A stretch of 64,000 nucleotides of DNA from Pararhizobium mangrovi (GTDB lineage: Bacteria; Pseudomonadota; Alphaproteobacteria; Rhizobiales; Rhizobiaceae), in assembly GCF_006516965.1 (NCBI RefSeq), contig NZ_VHLH01000022.1, positions 1-64,000 of the forward strand, in the 5' to 3' direction. How positions within the stretch are numbered: the first letter of the stretch is position 1; the number at the start of each line of letters is the position of its first letter. Positions 59,284 through 64,000 of the stretch are shown here, in pieces. The notes under the pieces were generated by a model that was not told the DNA's origin, did not search any database, and saw only the letters and a list, made by a program, of their open reading frames with translations. A program made the translations under genes and the position numbers.

Positions 59284-59340
59284 CGTGGTGATTTGGCCGG
59301 TCGGCTTGCAGCCACGTAAAACAACTCGCTAAAAAGGCCG
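59284..59340 (+). promoter_or_regulatory. SAM-II riboswitch (metA leader)
   Basis: The element fits the SAM-II class, which is common upstream of metA in alphaproteobacteria. Stem P1 is CGTGG (59284-59288) with CCACG (59312-59316). The first loop has TGATTTGGCCGG and the conserved CTTGCAG. The 3' part contains GCTAAAAAGGCCG, where GGCC (59336-59339) can pair with GGCC of the loop (59295-59298) to form the pseudoknot. It should reduce metA expression when SAM is plentiful. Confidence 0.92.
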
Positions 59341-59359
59341 CGAAGCAGGACTTCTTCTG

Positions 59360-59390
59360 ACCGGCCGCGTTTTCGCTGCCGGTTTTTTTT
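59360..59390 (+). terminator. Intrinsic terminator in the metA leader
   Basis: ACCGGC (59360-59365) and GCCGGT (59378-59383) form a 6-bp stem around a 12-base loop, followed by an eight-T run. It lies between the riboswitch and metA, so it is likely an attenuator. A second GGCC (59363-59366) inside the stem could pair with the riboswitch GGCC as an antiterminator. Confidence 0.75.
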
Positions 59391-59409
59391 CGTTTGTGGA
59401 GTACGGCTT

Positions 59410-60330
59410 ATGCCGATCAAGATCCCCGACCAGCTTCCCGCTCGCGCGGCACTCCTGCGCGAGGGCGTCGCCATCATGGACGAGCGCACGGCGCTGCGCC
59501 AGGACGTGCGTCCGTTGCAGATCGGGCTCTTGAACCTGATGCCGAACAAGACCCGGACCGAGGCCCAGTTCGCCCGCCTCATCGGCGCGACGCCGCTGCA
59601 GGTCGAACTGACGCTGGTACGCATCGGCACCCACGTTTCCAAGAACACGTCGGAAGAGCACCTGATCACCTTCTACCAGACGTGGGAGGAGGTCCGCGAG
59701 CGCGCGTTCGACGGGTTCATCGTCACCGGCGCGCCGATCGAGCTGCTACCCTTCGAGGAGGTTACCTACTGGAAGGAACTGACCCGGATCCTCGACTGGA
59801 CGACGACGAACGTGCATTCGTCCTTCTTCATCTGCTGGGGCGCGATGGCGGCGCTCTGGCACTTTCACCGCGTGCCCAAGCATCCGCTTGCAAAGAAGGC
59901 GTTCGGCGTCTACCGCCACCGCAACAATGCGCCGGCTTCGCCCTATCTCGCCGGATTTTCGGACGATTTCTCCATTCCCGTCTCGCGCCGCACCGAGATC
60001 CGTGCGGACGACATCCCGACCGATGCCGGCCTCGATCTCCTGATGGAATCGGACGCGACCGGCCCATGCCTCGTGACGGAGGCGCCCGGAAACCGGCTCT
60101 ACATGTTCAACCATATCGAATACGATTCGACCTCGCTGGAGGAGGAATTCAGGCGCGACCTCGAAGCCGGCATCGGCCCCGACCTGCCCTTCGACTACTT
60201 CCCCGAGAACGATCCGAACCGGCGGCCCCTCAACCGCTGGCGTTCGCACGCTCATCTCCTCGTCAGCAACTGGATCAACCAGGTCTACCAGACGACGTCC
60301 TTCGACCTCAGCGCGATCAATCGGTCCTGA
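59410..60330 (+). CDS. metA: Homoserine O-acyltransferase MetA (predicted acetyl-specific)
   Basis: Acylates homoserine in methionine synthesis. The 306-residue protein has the catalytic Cys142 in [11 protein letters not shown] and the MetA N-terminus [14 protein letters not shown]. Residue 111 is Glu in GAPIELLPF; work on Bacillus and E. coli MetA showed that Glu at this position goes with acetyl-CoA use and Gly with succinyl-CoA, so acetylation is predicted. GGAG at 59398-59401 is the ribosome site. It is controlled by the SAM-II leader. Confidence 0.95.
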   Translation: MPIKIPDQLPARAALLREGVAIMDERTALRQDVRPLQIGLLNLMPNKTRTEAQFARLIGATPLQVELTLVRIGTHVSKNTSEEHLITFYQTWEEVRERAFDGFIVTGAPIELLPFEEVTYWKELTRILDWTTTNVHSSFFICWGAMAALWHFHRVPKHPLAKKAFGVYRHRNNAPASPYLAGFSDDFSIPVSRRTEIRADDIPTDAGLDLLMESDATGPCLVTEAPGNRLYMFNHIEYDSTSLEEEFRRDLEAGIGPDLPFDYFPENDPNRRPLNRWRSHAHLLVSNWINQVYQTTSFDLSAINRS

Positions 60331-61066
60331 TTCCCCGGGAGGTGTGGACGCCCTGCGGGGCAAGTGCCGGCACGAGCGCGCGGCGGCTGGCGCGGCGCGC
60401 GGCCGGCAGGCCCTGATACAGCCTCTTCTGCGCCTCGATGATCAGCACGCCGGCGAAGACCGCGCCGACCCGCCGGCCGGTCCGCTCGCAGGGCTGCCAG
60501 AAGCGCAGCATGCCGCGTCGGTGCGTCGGCGGGAAGAAGAGCGCGTCGGTCATCGGGCCGGGCGTGAAGTTCGTCTCGCGCAGCAGGGCGGTGATCTGGC
60601 TGCGCGAATAGGGCCGACCGGACCCGAACGGGGTATGCTCGAAGCGTGCCCACACGCCGCGCCGGTTCGGCACGACGACGACGAGGCGCCCGTTCGGCGC
60701 CATGACCCGCCAGGCTTCGCGCAGTGCCTCCGCCGGGTTCTCCGCGAATTCGAGCGCATGCACCATCAGTACGCGGTCGACGGCAGCGTCCGAAAGCGGC
60801 AGTTCCTCCTCGAAGACGAGCGCCGTGGCGCCGGGTCGCTCGTTCGGCCAGGTGCAAGCCCCCTGCCGGGCCGGCATGAAGGCGAAGCTGCGTTCCGTAC
60901 CGCTCGAAAAGCGCTCCAGATAGGGCGGAGTGTAGCCGAGGCCGACGAGCCGCTCGTTCGGCAGGCGCGGCCAGATCGAGCCCAGCGCATCGCCTACCGC
61001 CTCGCCGGCCGCGCGGCCGAGCGGGGAAGCGTAGAACTGGCGCAATTCGAGGATGTCCGTATTCAT
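60317..61066 (-). CDS. Class I SAM-dependent methyltransferase-like protein
   Basis: 249-residue protein. The region [20 protein letters not shown] followed by [19 protein letters not shown] matches motifs IV-V of Methyltransf_11-type enzymes; a glycine-rich motif I is weak ([13 protein letters not shown]). Substrate unknown. Genes of this kind lie next to gloB in many rhizobia and diverge from it, as here. Its 3' end overlaps the convergent metA by 14 bases. The start at [17 protein letters not shown] fits. Confidence 0.88.
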   Translation of the reverse strand: MNTDILELRQFYASPLGRAAGEAVGDALGSIWPRLPNERLVGLGYTPPYLERFSSGTERSFAFMPARQGACTWPNERPGATALVFEEELPLSDAAVDRVLMVHALEFAENPAEALREAWRVMAPNGRLVVVVPNRRGVWARFEHTPFGSGRPYSRSQITALLRETNFTPGPMTDALFFPPTHRRGMLRFWQPCERTGRRVGAVFAGVLIIEAQKRLYQGLPAARRASRRALVPALAPQGVHTSRGIRTD

Positions 61067-61244
61067 GGCCGACGAACGTAGTGCCTTTCGAGTGCGAAGG
61101 GAAAGGCGCGTTCGCCTTGAAGATGCCCGGGGCATCACCCTACCTTGAAGAAGAGCATCGCGCGACGGTTGCGCCGGCAGCCGGTGCATGCGCGCGTCGA
61201 AGATCCCGCCCGAAACACCCGCCATCGAACGAGGAGACACCACC

Positions 61245-62015
61245 ATGGCCGAACTCGAAATCCACCAGTTCATGTGCCGCAGCGACAATTTCGGCGTCCT
61301 CCTGCACGATCCGGAGTCGGGCGAGACCGCTTCCATCGACGCGCCGGAGGCAGAGCCCATTCTGACTGCACTCGACGAGCGCGGCTGGAAGCTCACGCAC
61401 ATCTTCACGACGCATCACCACGGCGACCACGTGGAAGGCAACGAGGCGCTGAAGGAGCGTTTCGGATGCACGATCATCGGGCCGAGGGCGGAAGCGGATT
61501 CGATTCCAGGCATCGACCGCACGGTCGTCGAGGGAGACCGGTTCACCTTTGCCGGCCATCCCGTCGAGGTCATCGAGACACCCGGCCATACCGCCGGCCA
61601 CGTGAGCTACCATATGCCGGACGACGGGTTGCTCTTCGCCGCCGATACGCTCTTCGCGCTCGGCTGCGGACGGGTCTTCGAAGGCACGCCCGACCAGATG
61701 TGGTCGTCGCTGAAGAAGCTGAGGGCGCTACCCGCTTCGACGATCGTCTATTGCGGCCACGAATATACGCTCGCCAATGCGCGCTTCGCCGTCACGGTGG
61801 ATCCCGACAATCTTTCGCTCCAGAGCCGCGCGCGTGACATCGAAACCCTTCGCGAGGCGGACAAGCCGACCCTGCCGACGACGATCGCCGAGGAACTCGT
61901 GACCAACCCGTTCCTCAGGCCCGACGATGCCGACATACGCGCCCATCTCGGCATGAGCGACGCCACCGACGCCGAGGTGTTCGCGGAAATCAGGTCGCGC
62001 AAGGACCGCTTCTGA
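61245..62015 (+). CDS. gloB: Hydroxyacylglutathione hydrolase (glyoxalase II)
   Basis: Hydrolyses S-lactoylglutathione in methylglyoxal detoxification. The 256-residue metallo-beta-lactamase-fold enzyme has the dinuclear metal motif THHHGDH at residues 56-62, further ligands in TPGHTAGH and YCGHEYT, and the C-terminal glyoxalase II domain. The start at [17 protein letters not shown] is preceded by GAGGAG. It overlaps the cupin gene by one base. Confidence 0.95.
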   Translation: MAELEIHQFMCRSDNFGVLLHDPESGETASIDAPEAEPILTALDERGWKLTHIFTTHHHGDHVEGNEALKERFGCTIIGPRAEADSIPGIDRTVVEGDRFTFAGHPVEVIETPGHTAGHVSYHMPDDGLLFAADTLFALGCGRVFEGTPDQMWSSLKKLRALPASTIVYCGHEYTLANARFAVTVDPDNLSLQSRARDIETLREADKPTLPTTIAEELVTNPFLRPDDADIRAHLGMSDATDAEVFAEIRSRKDRF

Positions 62016-62458
62016 TGGAGGCCGGGGCGCGGGCGATCGTCGAGCGCCTGGGGCTTCGAAGCCATCCCGAGGGCGGATGGTTCGCCGAGACGTTCCGCGA
62101 CGGTGCCGCGGGCGAACGCGGCCGTTCCACGGCGATCTACTACCTTCTGCAGGCAGGCGAGCGTTCGCACTGGCACCGCGTCCACGACGCGGCGGAAGTC
62201 TGGCACTGGTATGCCGGCGCTGCGCTCGACCTCCGGCTTTCGCCGAACGGCGTCGAATGCGAGGCCCGTCGCCTCGGCAACGATCTCTCGGCCGGCGAGC
62301 GCCCGCAGGTGGTCGTGCCGGCCTCGTGGTGGCAGTCGGCTGCCTCCAGCGGTCCATGGACACTCGCCGGATGCACCGTCGCACCCGGTTTCGTGTTCGA
62401 AAGTTTCGAAATGGCCCCAGCGGACTGGGAGCCGGGCGGCGGGAACGCAACCGAATAG
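62015..62458 (+). CDS. DUF985 cupin-domain protein
   Basis: 147-residue cupin-superfamily protein (Cupin_5/DUF985). HPEGGWFAETFRD at residue 17 is the family hallmark, followed by STAIYYLLQAGERSHWHRV and the C-terminal CTVAPGFVFESFEMA. The enzymatic role is not established; some relatives bind sugars. TGATG coupling to gloB indicates one transcript. Convergent with the YhhN gene six bases away. Confidence 0.92.
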   Translation: MEAGARAIVERLGLRSHPEGGWFAETFRDGAAGERGRSTAIYYLLQAGERSHWHRVHDAAEVWHWYAGAALDLRLSPNGVECEARRLGNDLSAGERPQVVVPASWWQSAASSGPWTLAGCTVAPGFVFESFEMAPADWEPGGGNATE

Positions 62459-62464
62459 CGTCAG

Positions 62465-63136
62465 CTACCGGATCAGTCCCAGCGCCACGAAGACGATGAC
62501 GACCTGGCCGGCGAAACGCGCCAGCCAGATGACACGGGTCTGCGCCAGGCCGACGGAGCTGTCGCGTTTCACGAAGTAGCGGTGGAGGGCGTGGGAGAGG
62601 TCGGCAGCCGCGAGGATCAGGGCGCCACCCATGACCGTCGGCGGCGTGACCATGCCGGCCGTCGCCACCATCGCCACGAGCACGAGGCCGTAGATCGCTT
62701 CGGGAATGTTCAGGGCCGTGCGCCGCCGGCATATCCGCACGAAGACGAGAACCGTCGCGAGTGCCAGCACGATGGCGGTTGCCAGCCGCCAGCCTTCGAG
62801 CAGCATTCCGGGCGTGCCCGCGACCGTGAAGACGACGGCGTAGACCACGCGCGCGGCAAGGAAGGCGCCGAGCGCGAGCAGCGAGGCGGTGACCTGCTGC
62901 TGGACGAGCAGCATCTCGCCGAGGCCGCTGAAGGCGAGCGCGACGAGGAGCACGCTCGGCCCGTCGGCGAGAACGATCATGATCGCAAGCAGCGCGTATG
63001 GCAGGACGACGATCCCCGTCTTGCGCGCCGAGGTGGGCCCGCCGAGGGCAACGAGCGCAAGGCAGAGCGTCGCGAGCATGAAGACGAAGGTGGCGAGAAC
63101 GGGAGATGTCAGGCCGCCGGCGAGAAGCGTGCTCAT
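62465..63136 (-). CDS. YhhN/TMEM86-family membrane protein
   Basis: 223-residue protein with seven to eight hydrophobic segments; YALLAIMIVLADGPSVLLVA and ALAFSGLGEMLL mark the family, which includes lysoplasmalogenases hydrolysing vinyl-ether lysophospholipids. Bacterial function is not proven. The start at MSTLLAGG overlaps the stop of the upstream EamA gene as ATGA, so both are one transcript. The frame upstream of this start is a shadow. Confidence 0.85.
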   Translation of the reverse strand: MSTLLAGGLTSPVLATFVFMLATLCLALVALGGPTSARKTGIVVLPYALLAIMIVLADGPSVLLVALAFSGLGEMLLVQQQVTASLLALGAFLAARVVYAVVFTVAGTPGMLLEGWRLATAIVLALATVLVFVRICRRRTALNIPEAIYGLVLVAMVATAGMVTPPTVMGGALILAAADLSHALHRYFVKRDSSVGLAQTRVIWLARFAGQVVIVFVALGLIR

Positions 63137-64000
63137 TGTGCCCCCGCCTCCCGGCCCGCGGCGCCTGCCGGCATCCGGCTTCGTCGACGCCTGCCGATCA
63201 TGTCGCGCGCGGCAAGCGCCGCACCGCCGCTGATCAGCACGCAGGCGATCGTGATGCGCAGGCTCGCCTCGCCGTAGCCGCTCGCCACGAGAACGATCGT
63301 CGATAGCAGCGGCGCGGCATAGCTCGACGCACCGAGCACCTGGATGTCGCCGTGCTTGACGCCGTAATCCCAGACGTAGAACGCGCCGCCGACGGGGCCG
63401 AGCCCGAGACAAAGCACGGCAAGCCACTGCGTCGCCCCGGAAGGCCAGACGGTCGTCTCGATGAACCAGTGGCAGATCAGCGCGAGCACGGCGGTCGCGA
63501 GACAGAAGGCGGTGACGGCATCGGTCGGCACCGTGCCGAAGCGCCGCGAGACCAGCGAATAGCTCGACCAGGTCAGTGCGCATAAGAAGGCGATCGCGTA
63601 GCCGAACGCGTAGTGCGCCTCGAACGTCACGCCGGCGCGCGCGACGATGAGCACCGTGCCGGCAAGCCCCATGACGGCCCCCGCGACATGGTGCCAGCGC
63701 AGCCGTTCGCCGGGCAGAAGCGCCGAGCCGACGACGATGAAGAGCGGCCAGAGATAGGCGATGAGCCCGGCATCGACCGGGGGCGCGTTCTTCAGCGCGG
63801 TGAAGTAGAGGAAATGATAGCCGAAGAGGCCGCCGATCCCGAGCGCGTAGACCGGAAGCGGCTGGCGAAGGCCGGACAGGCGCCGCGGTTCTCGCAGGAG
63901 CGGTACGGCACCGATCGCCGTGGCGACGAGGAAGCACATGGCGCTCAGCTGGAAGGGCGGCACCGCGCCAGACGCCGCGGTGAACAGCGCAAGCAGGGAC
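63133..64000 (-). CDS. EamA-family transporter, 5' end outside the window
   Basis: Drug/metabolite transporter superfamily protein with about nine visible hydrophobic segments and two EamA repeats: AGLIAYLWPLFIVVGSALLP in the first and VLGASSYAAPLLSTIVLVAS in the second. The frame stays open to the right edge, and the residues there (ALFTAASGAVPPFQ) match the usual N-terminal membrane segment, so the gene is truncated by the window, not by mutation. Substrate unknown. It lies upstream of and coupled to the YhhN gene. Confidence 0.9.
   Translation of the reverse strand, partial: SLLALFTAASGAVPPFQLSAMCFLVATAIGAVPLLREPRRLSGLRQPLPVYALGIGGLFGYHFLYFTALKNAPPVDAGLIAYLWPLFIVVGSALLPGERLRWHHVAGAVMGLAGTVLIVARAGVTFEAHYAFGYAIAFLCALTWSSYSLVSRRFGTVPTDAVTAFCLATAVLALICHWFIETTVWPSGATQWLAVLCLGLGPVGGAFYVWDYGVKHGDIQVLGASSYAAPLLSTIVLVASGYGEASLRITIACVLISGGAALAARDMIGRRRRSRMPAGAAGREAGAQ

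Overview
The window is a gene-dense, GC-rich stretch of an alphaproteobacterial main chromosome, most likely from the order Hyphomicrobiales (Rhizobiales). The basis is gene order, not a database search: hisB-DUF2628-hisHAFE-coaA, dnaQ-coaE-aroE-maf facing hemE-hemJ-rho-mnmE-mnmG-rsmG-parA-parB, TrcR (DUF1013), a TIGR02302 family protein, 16-bp parS sites of the alphaproteobacterial type, and a SAM-II riboswitch before metA. I cannot name the genus. I see no rRNA, tRNA, insertion sequence, prophage or CRISPR array; this looks like vertically inherited core chromosome.

The centre of organisation is a probable replication origin in the 549-bp gap between maf and hemE (14017-14565). Genes on its left (aroE, coaE, dnaQ, maf) run leftward and genes on its right (hemE to parB) run rightward, away from it. 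Four parS-like sites (9084, 21105, 23070, 36079) flank it and lie close to parA-parB, so the window carries the origin segregation region.

Region by region: 0.1-5 kb, histidine operon with coaA at its end and hisB at its head. 5.2-9.9 kb, HslVU protease, a small HTH regulator, an Smr-domain gene with an apparent frameshift, MltA and a Tim44-like protein. 10-14 kb, fxsA, secB, dnaQ, coaE, aroE, maf. 14.0-14.6 kb, oriC. 14.6-25.4 kb, hemE, hemJ, rho, a thioredoxin-like DUF255 protein on the opposite strand, tRNA/rRNA modification (mnmE, mnmG, rsmG) and parAB. 25.4-36 kb, holA, lptE, leuS, yggS, an SDR, trcR, acs, cfa and a 23-codon ORF with a remarkable ribosome binding site. 36-49.5 kb, a nuclease, sdhAF4, htpX, an rRNA methyltransferase, a heparinase-like protein, purH, a TlpA-like thioredoxin, argH, lptM, lysA and the TIGR02302 protein. 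49.6-57 kb, a 47-aa membrane protein, queF, a CpdR-like regulator, hpt, ftsEX behind CtrA-like boxes, DUF218, plsC, chaC and DUF2125. 57-64 kb, tyrC and hisC, the SAM-II riboswitch and metA, a methyltransferase, gloB, a cupin, a YhhN protein and an EamA transporter cut by the right edge.

Many neighbours overlap by 4 bases (ATGA or GTGA), which implies translational coupling (hisE-coaA, hisA-hisF, hisH-hisA, aroE-coaE, mltA-smr, smr-HTH, hemE-hemJ, mnmG-rsmG, hisC-tyrC, EamA-YhhN). I used these overlaps and Shine-Dalgarno positions to choose starts. I found no clearly novel multi-gene system. The observations most worth following are the oriC/parS layout, the tiny ORF with a 14-base match to the 16S rRNA 3' end, the SAM-II riboswitch joined to an intrinsic terminator, the frameshifted smr gene, the CtrA boxes at ftsEX and an SDR that lacks its catalytic serine.
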